A stretch of 64,000 bases of DNA from Microbacterium sp. No. 7. Its GTDB lineage: Bacteria; Actinomycetota; Actinomycetes; Actinomycetales; Microbacteriaceae. Each line of letters starts with the position of its first letter. Position 1 is the stretch's first letter. The DNA is taken from contig NZ_CP012697.1 in the NCBI RefSeq assembly GCF_001314225.1, forward strand, positions 3,844,001 to 3,908,000, given 5' to 3'. The notes under the pieces are model-generated. The model was not told the origin of the DNA and made no database searches. It saw only the letters and a program-made list of their open reading frames with translations. Both the position numbers and the translations under genes were made by a program. Of the stretch, positions 52,686 to 61,140 are shown piece after piece.

Positions 52686-53924
52686 TCAGCCGAGCGACCG
52701 GGTCGCGTCGGCCTTGAGAACGTCGCGGAACGGCACGCCCTTGTCGGGCTCGAAGCCCTTGGGGAGCCCGAGCACGCGCTCGCTGATGATGTTGCGCTGG
52801 ATCTGGTCGGATCCGCCGCCGATCGAGTTGATGAACGCGAACATGAGGTCGTAGTCGATGCGGTAGGCCTCGTCGTCCGCCGCCTCGTCGTACTGCAGCG
52901 CGCGGTTGCCCAGGAGCCGGTAGCGCAGGGCGGCGGCGCCGTGCAGGATGCGCGAGTTGGCGAGCTTGCCGAGCGAGGCGAGCGACGACGCGCCGTTCGT
53001 GCGGAACTCCTCGAGCGCGCGCGCGTTGTTCCACTCGTTGGTGAGCCGCCAGGCGTGGATCCTCATGATCTCCTGGCGCACGACGGGGTCGTCGCTGCGG
53101 CCGGCGGCGCGCGCGGCCTCGACGAGGTCGTCGCTCAGCGCGTACAGCGACGGCCGCGTCGACGTCTTCGCGGTGCCCATCGCCATCTCGCCCATGCCCC
53201 GTCGCTCCGCGCCGAGGGCGATCTGCAGCACCTTCCAGCCGTTGCCGGGGCCGCCGATGAGGTTCGCGGCGGGAACGCGCGCGTCGGTGAGGAACACCTC
53301 GTTGAACTCCGCGTCGCCCGTCATCTGCCTGATCGGCCGCACCTCGACGCCCGGCTGCCTCATCGGGAAGATGAAGAAGCTCAGGCCCGCGTGCTTCGGC
53401 ACGTCCCAGTCGGTGCGTGCCATGAGCAGCGCCGTGTCGGCCAGATGGCCGCCCGTCGTCCAGACCTTCTGGCCGTTGACGACGTACTCGTCGCCGTCGC
53501 ACTCGGCCCGCGTCTGCAGGCCCGCGAGGTCGGAGCCCGCGCCCGGCTCGCTGTACAGCAGGCATCCGACGCCGAACTCGCCCGCGAGCAGCCTCGGCAG
53601 CAGCTCGCGCTTCTGCTCGGGCGTGCCGTAGGCGCGGATCGGCCCGCCCATCAGCTCGAGCCACGGGTACTCGTGGAAGCCGCGCAGCTCGCGGGCGGCG
53701 CCGGGGGCGCCGGCGGCGTCGAAGACGGCGGCGACGGCGCGCGCCTGGGCGCGGCTGTAGCCGCGGCCGGAGTCCTCGGCCGGCCAGGTCGGGGCGGCGT
53801 ATCCCGCCTCCGCGACGCGGCGGTTCCATGCGGGGTCGTCGACCCCGTGCCAGTTCTGCGCGAGCCAGTCCTGCGCCTCGGCGCGGACGGCGTCGAGATC
53901 GCTCTCGACAGCGACGGTGCTCAT
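52686..53924 (-). CDS. Acyl-CoA dehydrogenase family protein (larger chain)
   Basis: 412 residues from an ATG preceded by AGAGGAAG. AQDWLAQNWHGVDDPAWNRRVAEAGYAAPTWPAEDSGRGYS at the N-terminus; FGVGCLLYSEPGAGSDLAGLQTRAECDGDEYVVNGQKVWTTGG is the FAD/acyl-binding core (middle domain); the C-terminal domain ends with FAFINSIGGGSDQIQRNIISERVLGLPK, the usual GxxGSDxxxNxIxER block. First gene of the minus-strand pair; divergent from the CoA-transferase gene over the 29-bp dyad. FadE-type dehydrogenation of an acyl-CoA is the expected role. Confidence 0.92.
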   Translation of the reverse strand: MSTVAVESDLDAVRAEAQDWLAQNWHGVDDPAWNRRVAEAGYAAPTWPAEDSGRGYSRAQARAVAAVFDAAGAPGAARELRGFHEYPWLELMGGPIRAYGTPEQKRELLPRLLAGEFGVGCLLYSEPGAGSDLAGLQTRAECDGDEYVVNGQKVWTTGGHLADTALLMARTDWDVPKHAGLSFFIFPMRQPGVEVRPIRQMTGDAEFNEVFLTDARVPAANLIGGPGNGWKVLQIALGAERRGMGEMAMGTAKTSTRPSLYALSDDLVEAARAAGRSDDPVVRQEIMRIHAWRLTNEWNNARALEEFRTNGASSLASLGKLANSRILHGAAALRYRLLGNRALQYDEAADDEAYRIDYDLMFAFINSIGGGSDQIQRNIISERVLGLPKGFEPDKGVPFRDVLKADATRSLG

Positions 53925-53997
53925 CGATTCTTCCTCTCGGATCTCTCGTTCTCCGGTCTCCCGGGTCTCTCCCGGAGCTCGGATCGTGAGGCCGAGA

Positions 53998-54026
53998 CTA
54001 TTAGAGACGGTTTCCGTCCGCAATAG
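53998..54026. promoter_or_regulatory. 29-bp perfect dyad, candidate operator
   Basis: Arms CTATT and GACGG are followed, around a TTT centre, by CCGTC and AATAG, with three-base gaps on both sides: all ten arm positions are symmetric. It lies in the promoter between the acyl-CoA dehydrogenase and CoA-transferase genes. The two half-sites and length fit a TetR-type operator; the TetR protein encoded at 50884-51492 is the nearest candidate (inference). Confidence 0.7.
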
Positions 54027-54180
54027 CCGCGAGAGCGGATGCCACGGCGGCACCTTGCGCTTTCGGTCATGCGCCCGTGTCGGCATCCGTGATGTACACG
54101 GCGCCGCCGCGCCTGTTCGGATGTGTCCCACAGCGCGGCCGCACACCGCAGCCCGGCAGCTCGACGAGGAGACACCGCAC

Positions 54181-56571
54181 ATGACGGAGAACCAGTACGA
54201 CCCGCCGCTCGCCGGCGTGCGGGTGATCGATCTCTCCACGGGCCCCATGCTCGCGATCGGCCGTCTCTACGCCGACCTCGGCGCCGACATCACGCGCGTC
54301 GACCTCGCGGGCGTCACGACGGCCGTGCCGTTCGGCCCCGTCGTCGACGGCGTCGAGATCGCCGCGGCGCTGGCGACCCTCGGCATCCCCTCGACACGCG
54401 TCGACCCCGCGACCCCCCAGGGCTCGGCGGCCTGGCGCACGCTGCTCGAGGGCGCCGACATCCTCATCGAGACGACGACGCCCGGATCCCCCGAGGAGGA
54501 GGCGCTCGACGTCGCCGCGCTCCGCCGCGCGCGCCCCGCGCTCGTCGTGCTGTCGGTCAGCGACTTCGGACGCGACACGCGGTTCGCGCGCTGGAAGGGC
54601 ACCAGCCCCGTCTTCCACGCGCTCTCCAGCGAGCTGTCCCGCACCGGCGCGCCCGGCCGCGAGCCGCTCGTGCCGCCGGGCGAGCTCCCCTACGACACGG
54701 CGGCCGCGCAGGCCGCGTTCGTCGCGCTCACCGTCTTCCTGGACCGTCTGCGCACGGGCCGCGGCGACGTCATCGACTTCTCCGTGCTGGAGGGCGCCGC
54801 CGCGGCGCTCGACCCCGCCTTCGGCATGGCGGGCTCGGCCGCGATGGGCGAGTCGCTCGCCTCGCTGCCCCGCGGGCGCACCGACGAGAGCCACAAGTAC
54901 CCGATCATCCCGTGCCTCGACGGGCACGTGCGCATCTGCGTGCTCGCGAAGCGCCAGTGGCAGGGCATGTTCGAGTGGATGGGACGCCCCGAGCGGTTCG
55001 CCGACCCGTCGTTCGACAACCTCTTCGTGCGCTTCGCGTCACCCGATCTCATCCCCGCGATCGCGGCGTTCTTCGCCGACAGGACGCGCGCCGAGCTGGA
55101 GGCGAGCGGGCAGCGCTACGGCGTGCCGACGGCGGCCGTGCTCAGCGTCGAGGAGGCCGTCGGCACGGAGCAGGTCGCGGCGCGCGGCTTCTTCCGCGAC
55201 CTCGAGCTCGCGCCCGGCCTCACCGCGCCGGTGCCCGTCGGCATCGCCGAGGTCGACGGCGTGCGCGCGAGCGTGCTGAACGTCCCGCCGCCGCCCCGGC
55301 CGGCCCGGCCCGCGACGGCCGCACGGCTCGCCGCGCGACCGCGTGCGGAGCGGGGCCTCCCGCTCGAGGGGATCAGGGTCGTCGACTTCGGCGTCATCAT
55401 CGTCGGCGGCGACAGCACGCGGATGCTCGCCGACCTGGGCGCCGAGGTCGTCAAGGTCGAGAACTCCGCATTCCCCGACGGGGCGCGTGCGTCGCTGCCG
55501 CCGGGCGTCATGATGCCGGGGTTCGCGTCGGGGCACCGCAACAAGAGGTCGATCGGCATCGACCTGCAGCATCCCGAGGGCCTCGAGCTCGCACGCCGGC
55601 TCATCGCCGAGGCCGACCTCGTCTTCACCAACTGGAAGCCCGGCACGATGGAGAAGCTCGGCCTCGACCACGCCTCCCTGGCATCCGTCAACCCGGGCGT
55701 CGTCGTGATCGACAGCTCGGCCTTCGGGCCCACGGGACCGTGGGCCCAGCGCCTCGGCTACGGGCCGCTCGTGCGCGCCGCCACGGGGTTCACGAAGAAG
55801 TGGGTATACCCCGATGCGCCCGACGGCTTCCAGGACGACATCACGGTCTACCCCGACCACGTGAGCAGCCGCATCGGCGCGCTCCTCGCCCTGGCGCTGC
55901 TCGTCCGCCGCGAGCGCACGGGCCGCGGCGGATCGGGCAGCTCCGCGCAGGCCGAGATCATGATGAGCCACATGGTCCCCGACCTCGTCGTGTCGGCCCT
56001 CGCCGCGCGCGGCCACGCGGTCGAGACGCCCGCGCACGACGCGCCGTGGGGCGTGTTCCCCGCCGCCGGCGACGACGACTGGCTCGTCGTCACGGTGCGC
56101 GGCGACGACGAGTGGCGGGCGCTCACGACGGCGATCGGCCGACCCGACCTGCGCGACGACGACGCCCTCCGCACCCGCGCGGGCCGCGACGCCGCGCGGC
56201 AGCGGATCGACGAGGCGGTCGGCGCCTGGGCCGCCGCGCACACGGCGGACGAGGGCATGGAGCTGCTCCAGGCCGCCCGCGTGCCGGCCGGCGCGATGCT
56301 GCGCGGCGCCGACCTGCCGCGGTGGGAGCTCTCCCTCGCGCGTCGCACGTTCCGCGAGGAGACGCACCCGTTCGGCACGCAGCCGTTCACCCTCGAGAAC
56401 GTGCAGATCCACGCCGAGCACGTCGCCGACCCGCCGTCCGGGCCCGCGCCCCTGCTCGGCGAGCACACGGCGCAGATCGCCGCCGAGGCGCTCGGGCTGT
56501 CGGCCGACGAGACGTCGGCGCTCGTCGAGCGCGGCATCCTCGAGGCGCCCCTGCTGCCCTCGCAGGTCTGA
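54181..56571 (+). CDS. Double class III CoA-transferase (CaiB/BaiF), two fused units
   Basis: 796 residues from an ATG after GAGGAGACACC. Two CaiB/BaiF domains are fused: domain 1 about 8-370 (LAGVRVIDLSTGPMLAIGRLYADLGADITRVD) and domain 2 about 395-790 (LEGIRVVDFGVIIVGGDSTRMLADLGAEVVKVE; KRSIGIDLQHPEGLELARRLIAEADLVFTNWKPGTMEKLGLD). At the position I align with the Asp nucleophile of Frc-type enzymes, both units have Glu (DFSVLEGA; SSAQAEIMM), which may alter or abolish thioester exchange. It probably moves CoA onto the pathway substrate. Divergent from the dehydrogenase pair. Confidence 0.88.
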   Translation: MTENQYDPPLAGVRVIDLSTGPMLAIGRLYADLGADITRVDLAGVTTAVPFGPVVDGVEIAAALATLGIPSTRVDPATPQGSAAWRTLLEGADILIETTTPGSPEEEALDVAALRRARPALVVLSVSDFGRDTRFARWKGTSPVFHALSSELSRTGAPGREPLVPPGELPYDTAAAQAAFVALTVFLDRLRTGRGDVIDFSVLEGAAAALDPAFGMAGSAAMGESLASLPRGRTDESHKYPIIPCLDGHVRICVLAKRQWQGMFEWMGRPERFADPSFDNLFVRFASPDLIPAIAAFFADRTRAELEASGQRYGVPTAAVLSVEEAVGTEQVAARGFFRDLELAPGLTAPVPVGIAEVDGVRASVLNVPPPPRPARPATAARLAARPRAERGLPLEGIRVVDFGVIIVGGDSTRMLADLGAEVVKVENSAFPDGARASLPPGVMMPGFASGHRNKRSIGIDLQHPEGLELARRLIAEADLVFTNWKPGTMEKLGLDHASLASVNPGVVVIDSSAFGPTGPWAQRLGYGPLVRAATGFTKKWVYPDAPDGFQDDITVYPDHVSSRIGALLALALLVRRERTGRGGSGSSAQAEIMMSHMVPDLVVSALAARGHAVETPAHDAPWGVFPAAGDDDWLVVTVRGDDEWRALTTAIGRPDLRDDDALRTRAGRDAARQRIDEAVGAWAAAHTADEGMELLQAARVPAGAMLRGADLPRWELSLARRTFREETHPFGTQPFTLENVQIHAEHVADPPSGPAPLLGEHTAQIAAEALGLSADETSALVERGILEAPLLPSQV

Positions 56572-56591
56572 CCGAGGCGCCCCGGCCGGCA

Positions 56592-56640
56592 CCCGCCGGG
56601 AATCCCCCGCGCGGGGGAGGACGCGCGCTCCCCCTCCGGG
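56592..56640. terminator. Candidate terminator before ABC transporter operon
   Basis: TCCCCCGCGCGGGGGA and a further CTCCCCCTCCGGGAG hairpin stand after the CoA-transferase stop. Either may terminate transcription of the upstream gene. Confidence 0.45.
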
Positions 56641-56672
56641 AGAGGATGGGAGGAGACGACGAGAGGGCGCGC

Positions 56673-57602
56673 ATGACAACGGGACAGGTCATCGAATTCC
56701 ACGGGCTCACCAAGCGCTTCGGACCCGTGACCGCGGTCGACGGCATCACGGCACGCGTCGAGCCGGGCGTCGTGACGGGCTTCCTCGGCCCCAACGGGGC
56801 CGGCAAGACCACGACGCTGCGCATGCTGCTCGGCCTCGTCGGCGCGACCTCGGGCACCGCGACGATCGGCGGCAAGCGCTACGCCGCCCTGCCGCATCCG
56901 CTGCAGACGGTCGGCGCCGCGCTCGAGGCGTCGAGCTTCCACCCGGGCCGCACCGCGGCCGGGCACCTCGCCGTGTACGCGCGCGCCGCCGGCATCCCGC
57001 GCACGCGCGTCGACGAGGCGCTCGGGCTCGTCGGCCTCTCCGACGTCGCGGGCCGCAAGGTCGGCGGATACTCCCTCGGCATGCGGCAGCGGCTCGGCCT
57101 CGCCTTCGCGCTGCTCGGCGACCCCGGCGTGTTCGTGCTCGACGAGCCCGCGAACGGCCTCGACCCCGAGGGCATCAAGTGGATGCGCGGATTCCTCGCC
57201 GCGCTCGCCGCGCAGGGCCGCACCGTGCTCGTCTCGTCGCACCTGCTCACCGAGGTGCAGCAGACGGCGCAGGCGCTGCTCGTCGTCAGCCGCGGCCGGC
57301 TCGTCTTCCAGGGCCGCGCCGCCGAGCTCACCGCGGGCGAGCAGCGCGCGACGCTCGTCGACGCGCCCGACCGCGACGCGCTCGCGGCCGCGCTGGCCGA
57401 TGCCGGCCTGCCCGTCGAGCCGGCCGAGACGGGCCTCGCGGTGCCCGGCGTGGAGCCCGTGCGCGTCGGCGCCGTCGCCGCGGCGGCCGGTGTCGCGCTG
57501 TCGGCGCTCACGGAGCGCACGACCACGCTCGAGGACATCTTCCTCGAGCTCGTCGACGGTACGCGAACACACCCCTCCGCGACGGAAGGAGGCGACCGAT
57601 GA
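56673..57602 (+). CDS. ABC transporter ATP-binding protein
   Basis: 309 residues. Walker A GPNGAGKTT about 36-44, signature YSLGMRQRLGLA about 133-144, Walker B VFVLDEPANGLDPEG about 154-168, switch His in VSSHLL about 188-193. The C-terminal tail (about 210-309) is the usual extension of drug/bacitracin-type exporters. Start follows GAGAGGGCGCGC. The permease gene overlaps its stop by four bases. Probably exports an antimicrobial or lipid-like compound. Confidence 0.92.
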   Translation: MTTGQVIEFHGLTKRFGPVTAVDGITARVEPGVVTGFLGPNGAGKTTTLRMLLGLVGATSGTATIGGKRYAALPHPLQTVGAALEASSFHPGRTAAGHLAVYARAAGIPRTRVDEALGLVGLSDVAGRKVGGYSLGMRQRLGLAFALLGDPGVFVLDEPANGLDPEGIKWMRGFLAALAAQGRTVLVSSHLLTEVQQTAQALLVVSRGRLVFQGRAAELTAGEQRATLVDAPDRDALAAALADAGLPVEPAETGLAVPGVEPVRVGAVAAAAGVALSALTERTTTLEDIFLELVDGTRTHPSATEGGDR

Positions 57603-58417
57603 GCCTCGTGAACGCCACGCGCTCCGAGCTGGCCAAGCAGTTCTCGACCTCGATGTGGTGGGTGCTCGCGATCGTGCTGCTCGTCTACATCGGCGCGACC
57701 GCCATCGGCCTCGCCGCGACGTTCGGCGCCATGGCGTCGGGGGCGCTCCCCGGCGCATCGGGACCGGCGCTGCCCGAGCCGCTCATCCCCACGATCATCT
57801 ACACGACCGCGACGGCCATGGGGTACGTCTTCCCGCTGCTCATCGGGGCGCTCCTGGTCACCGGCGAGTTCCGCCACAAGACCCTCACGCCGACGTTCCT
57901 CGCGACGCCGCGCCGTGGTGTCGCGCTGGCCGCGAAGGTCGCCGCGGGCGTCATCGTGGGCGTCGTGTACGCGCTCTTCGGACTGCTCGCCGCGGTCGGC
58001 GGCGGCGCGGCGATGTTCGTCGTCTTCGGCGTGGACACGCAGCTCGGCGAGAGCGACATGTGGGCGATGTTCGCCCGCATGGTGCTCGCCTACGTGCTGT
58101 GGGTGCTCATCGGCATCGGGGTCGGCGCGCTCGTGCGCAACCAGGTGGCGGCGGTCGTGGGCGTCATCGCGTTCACGCAGTTCGTCGAGCCGATCGTGCG
58201 CACGATCGGCGGCCTCGTCGAGGCGGTGCAGCCGGTCACCCGGTTCCTCCCCGGCTCGTCGTCCGACGCCCTCGTGGGCGGGAGCCTCTACACGATGATC
58301 GCCGGGCCCGGCAGCGACACGACGCCCTGGTGGGCGGGCGGCCTGGTGCTGCTCGGCTACGCCGTCGTGCTGCTCGTCGTCGGCGGCGCCACCAGCTGGC
58401 GCCGCGACGTCACCTGA
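57599..58417 (+). CDS. ABC transporter permease
   Basis: 272 residues, six hydrophobic segments, first one starting at about residue 20 (MWWVLAIVLLVYIGATAIGLAA), then IIYTTATAMGYVFPLLIGALLVTGEFRHKTLTPTFLATPRRGV, the ABC-2 family signature. AAGGAGGCGACCG precedes the ATG that overlaps the ATPase stop. Forms the exporter with the ATPase encoded just before. Confidence 0.9.
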   Translation: MSLVNATRSELAKQFSTSMWWVLAIVLLVYIGATAIGLAATFGAMASGALPGASGPALPEPLIPTIIYTTATAMGYVFPLLIGALLVTGEFRHKTLTPTFLATPRRGVALAAKVAAGVIVGVVYALFGLLAAVGGGAAMFVVFGVDTQLGESDMWAMFARMVLAYVLWVLIGIGVGALVRNQVAAVVGVIAFTQFVEPIVRTIGGLVEAVQPVTRFLPGSSSDALVGGSLYTMIAGPGSDTTPWWAGGLVLLGYAVVLLVVGGATSWRRDVT

Positions 58418-58443
58418 CCCCGCCCGCGCGATTCCTCGCCGCC

Positions 58444-58525
58444 GCCGTTCACAATTCAGGAAGAACCGCCGCTGGGCCCCGGGATACGCCGCGGACCCGC
58501 CCGGTTCTCCTGAGTTGTGAACGGC
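58444..58525. repeat. Dispersed palindromic repeat, copy 3
   Basis: GCCGTTCACAATTCAGGAAG ... CGGTTCTCCTGAGTTGTGAAC; in inverted orientation it matches 38886-38965, including the shared centre GGATACGCCGCG. Located just after the ABC permease gene, so it could act as a terminator. Confidence 0.85.
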
Positions 58526-58553
58526 ACAGGATGCCGGAAGAGCCGGCGGGTGG

Positions 58554-58979
58554 TCAGCGCGCGGCGTCTTCGCGCGGGAGCGCGATCGCGCCCGTGACGA
58601 TGTCGACGACGTCGGTGGGCGTCGCGTCGGTCTGCAGCCGCAGCGCCCGCACGAGCTCGTTGCCGTGCCGCGTCGTGAGCACGACGCGCTCGAACTCGGG
58701 GTCGCCGGCCAGGTCGATGACGACGGCGGCGCGATGCCGGCGCACGATCACGAAGTCGGCGCCGCCCGCGGTCTTCCAGGTGCCCATCGCGAGCACGCCG
58801 CGCACGAGCGTCCCCGCGGAGCGGCTGCCGCGGATCCAGGTCCACGCGTCATCGGTGAGCTGCACCTTGCGGATGCGGTCGCGCGCGATGCGCACGGGCT
58901 CGCGCCGGAACGACAGCGCCCGCTCGGCTCCCGACAACGAGACCTCGAGCTGCGTCGAATCCAGCAGCAGCGTCACCAT
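58554..58979 (-). CDS. Hypothetical protein with PH-like fold
   Basis: 141 residues, no signal peptide. Alternating strands (LLLDSTQLEVSLSGAERALSFRREPVRIARDRIRKVQLTDDAW) and ADFVIVRRHRAAVVIDLAGDPEFERVVLTTRHGNELVRAL suggest a bacterial PH-like domain. It belongs with small conserved actinobacterial proteins of unknown role. Confidence 0.6.
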   Translation of the reverse strand: MVTLLLDSTQLEVSLSGAERALSFRREPVRIARDRIRKVQLTDDAWTWIRGSRSAGTLVRGVLAMGTWKTAGGADFVIVRRHRAAVVIDLAGDPEFERVVLTTRHGNELVRALRLQTDATPTDVVDIVTGAIALPREDAAR

Positions 58980-59035
58980 GACATCAGTCTGCCAGCGCGA
59001 CCTGCCGAATTGCTGCGCGAGCGCAACGATCCGCT

Positions 59036-59110
59036 CACAATGCGCGTCGCGACCACGATGCGCGTCACGCTCACGAAGCGCGCCGCGCTCGCGACGCGCG
59101 TCACAACGCG
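59036..59110. repeat. 18-base degenerate tandem repeat
   Basis: Four units of the type GATGCGCGTCACGCTCAC repeat between 59038 and 59110; the last covers the stop codon of the HemD gene. No coding role visible. Confidence 0.5.
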
Positions 59111-59901
59111 AACTCGTCGGTCGCGTGCGGCAGCGAGAGCGACGCCACGGCCTCGATGAGCCCCTCGAGCGACTGCTCGTCGGCGACGACGCTGATCTCC
59201 AGGCCCGCCTTGCGGGCGTTCTTCGCGATGCCCGGCCCGATCGCCGCGATCACGGTGCTCTCGGGGATCTCGGGGAACTGGGCGCTGACCTGCCGGGCGA
59301 CCGACCCGCTCGTGACCAGGATCGCGTTGATGCGGCCGGAGCGCACGTCGGCCACGATGCGCTCGGCGACGGGAACGCCGACCGTGCGGTAGGCGACGAC
59401 GCTGCGCACCTCGTGGCCGGCCTCGGCGAGGCGCCCGCTGATGAGCGGGCGGGCGAGCTCGTTGCGCAGGATGAGGAACCGGCGCGGCTCGGGCTCGAGG
59501 GCGACGAGCTGCTCGGCCATGCCCGCGGCGGAGTTGTCCACGTCGGGCACGAGGTCGACGCGGTATCCCGCGGCCGTGAGCGCGTCGGCGGTCGTCTCGC
59601 CGACCGCCGCGACGCGCGTGGATGCCGGGATCTGCGCACGGTACGCGGTGAGGACGTCGACGGTGGCGACGCTCGCGAGGGTGATCCAGTCGAACGCTCC
59701 CGCGGCGAGGTCGGCGAGCGCCTTCTCGAGGGTCTGCAGGTCGTCGGCGGGCGCGAAGTTGATGAGCGGCGCGATGACCGGGATCGCTCCCTGCGCCCGC
59801 AGGTTGGCCGCGACGGAGTCGCCCCAGAGTCCCCCGCGCGGCACGAGCACGCGCCAGCCCTTGAGGGGCTTGGCGGCGGGGCGGGGCAGGAAATGGATCA
59901 T
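59101..59901 (-). CDS. hemD: Uroporphyrinogen-III synthase
   Basis: 266 residues of the HemD family: PLKGWRVLVPRGGLWGDSVAANLRAQGAIPVIAPLINF at the start, DWITLASVATVDVL, VAAVGETTADALTAAGYRVDLVP, ILRNELARPLISGRLAEAGHEVRSVVAYRTVGV, AILVTSGSVARQVSAQF and VIAAIGPGIAKNARKAGLEI. It closes hydroxymethylbilane with ring D inversion in heme formation. The HemY-type oxidase of the same pathway is encoded 1.2 kb further at 61141-62526. Weak ribosome site before the ATG. Confidence 0.9.
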   Translation of the reverse strand: MIHFLPRPAAKPLKGWRVLVPRGGLWGDSVAANLRAQGAIPVIAPLINFAPADDLQTLEKALADLAAGAFDWITLASVATVDVLTAYRAQIPASTRVAAVGETTADALTAAGYRVDLVPDVDNSAAGMAEQLVALEPEPRRFLILRNELARPLISGRLAEAGHEVRSVVAYRTVGVPVAERIVADVRSGRINAILVTSGSVARQVSAQFPEIPESTVIAAIGPGIAKNARKAGLEISVVADEQSLEGLIEAVASLSLPHATDEFAL

Positions 59902-60062
59902 AGGACTCTCGTGCGGCGGAGACAGCGTGGCGCGAAAGGCGCCCCCTGAACCGCGACCGCGACGACGAAACGGACGTTCGGGTACGCGGGTGCGGTGACG
60001 TCGTCGTTACTTGGCGTACAACCGAGCATACCCGCGCCGCCGCGCGTCGTGACCGCCGCGGG

Positions 60063-60335
60063 TCAGCGCGTGTAGAGCCGCACGAGTCCCCACACGGCCG
60101 CGCCGACGGCGACGGCCGCCCCCGCGACCGCGAGCGCGGCGCCCGTGGGGTTGCGCCGGGCGAACCGGCGGGCGTCGGCGACGCCGCGGTCGGTGGCCTT
60201 CGCGACGCGCTTCGGGACGTTCGACTTCTCCTCGATCGCGGCGAGCGCGGCCTTGAGCTCGGCGCGCGCCTTCTCGACGGGGTCGGTGATGCCCAGCGGC
60301 ACGGCGGTGCGGGGCAGCGTGGGGTCAGAACTCAT
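60063..60335 (-). CDS. DUF3618 family small protein
   Basis: 90 residues: KARAELKAALAAIEEKSNVPKRVAKATDRGVADARRFARRNPTGAALAVAGAAVAVGAAVW. This ends in one membrane helix (about 66-86). The alanine-rich amphipathic part before it is usual for DUF3618, found in actinobacteria next to holin-like membrane proteins, as here. Overlaps the next gene by 11 bases. Confidence 0.8.
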   Translation of the reverse strand: MSSDPTLPRTAVPLGITDPVEKARAELKAALAAIEEKSNVPKRVAKATDRGVADARRFARRNPTGAALAVAGAAVAVGAAVWGLVRLYTR

Positions 60336-60735
60336 CGACGATGTCCTTCACGATGCGCGCGTCGGCGGCGGCCGCCTTGGCGGGGTTGTCGGATCGGGTG
60401 AGACGCTTGATGCGCGCGACGCCCAGGAGCGCGAAGACGACGGCGGCGAGCAGCGTGAACACCACGACGATGAGGCTCGCGAGCCACACCGGCATCCACG
60501 ACGACAGGCCGATGATCGTGAACGCGGCGAGCGCGGGGATCATCCAGAAGACGAAGAACAGGGCGACGAGGAACCAGACGCCGCCCATGCCCGCGTCCTT
60601 GCCGGCGCTCTTGACCCAGCGCTTGGCGGAGTCGACCTCGGCGGTGACGAGGTTGCGCACGAGCTCGGGCACCTCGCCGACGAGCGTCAGCAGGCTGTCG
60701 TCGGCGCGGTCGCGAAAACCGTGGGTGCTCGGCAT
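60325..60735 (-). CDS. Phage-holin-like / DUF1469 family membrane protein
   Basis: 136 residues with two membrane helices (GGVWFLVALFFVFWMIPALAAFTIIGLSSWMPVWLASLIVVVFTLLAAVVFALLG). LLTLVGEVPELVRNLVTAEVDSAKRW and the size match the putative actinobacterial holin-X (DUF1469) proteins. Despite the family name there is no phage gene nearby. Middle gene of a three-gene envelope-associated cluster. Confidence 0.8.
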   Translation of the reverse strand: MPSTHGFRDRADDSLLTLVGEVPELVRNLVTAEVDSAKRWVKSAGKDAGMGGVWFLVALFFVFWMIPALAAFTIIGLSSWMPVWLASLIVVVFTLLAAVVFALLGVARIKRLTRSDNPAKAAAADARIVKDIVDEF

Positions 60736-60736
60736 G

Positions 60737-61072
60737 TCAGTCGGTCGCCGTCGTGTCGGCCGGCGGCACGGGCGTGCCGTCCGTCGTCGCGGGGATGCCG
60801 GATGCCGGTGCGCCCTTCGCCGGGGCGTCGGCGGTCTTCGACGCGGTCGCGGCGCGCGTCGCCTTCACCGCGGAGTCCCACACGAGCGAGGGGATCGCCA
60901 CGGCCGCGTCGCGCGCGACGCCCTTGGCCCGGTCGACCTGCTTCTGCACGGGCGCGGCGTTCCACAGCTTGAGCCAGGCCGTCCTGATCTGCACGTAGCG
61001 TTCTCGGCCCGCCCGCGTGCCGAGGACGTACCCCGCCGCCAGCCCGACCACGATCCCGGTCTTGGTGCCCAT
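60737..61072 (-). CDS. Small conserved membrane-associated protein
   Basis: 111 residues. IVVGLAAGYVLGTRAGRERYVQIRTAWLKLWN is a YtxH-like glycine-rich helix followed by a basic segment; the rest (VQKQVDRAKGVARDAAVA) is alanine/lysine-rich, and the C-terminal tail is low complexity. One base before the holin-like gene. Usual companion of DUF3618 and DUF1469 in actinobacteria. Confidence 0.7.
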   Translation of the reverse strand: MGTKTGIVVGLAAGYVLGTRAGRERYVQIRTAWLKLWNAAPVQKQVDRAKGVARDAAVAIPSLVWDSAVKATRAATASKTADAPAKGAPASGIPATTDGTPVPPADTTATD

Positions 61073-61140
61073 GGGCTCTCCTCACGCCGATTGTGTGCGT
61101 CCAGCGTAACGCCATATGCCGATTCCGGCATCCGGGGTGA

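Noticed and set aside
60325..60735. Prophage evidence from the holin-like protein
   Set aside because: No phage structural, lysis or integrase gene is present; the family is common as a housekeeping membrane protein in actinobacteria.
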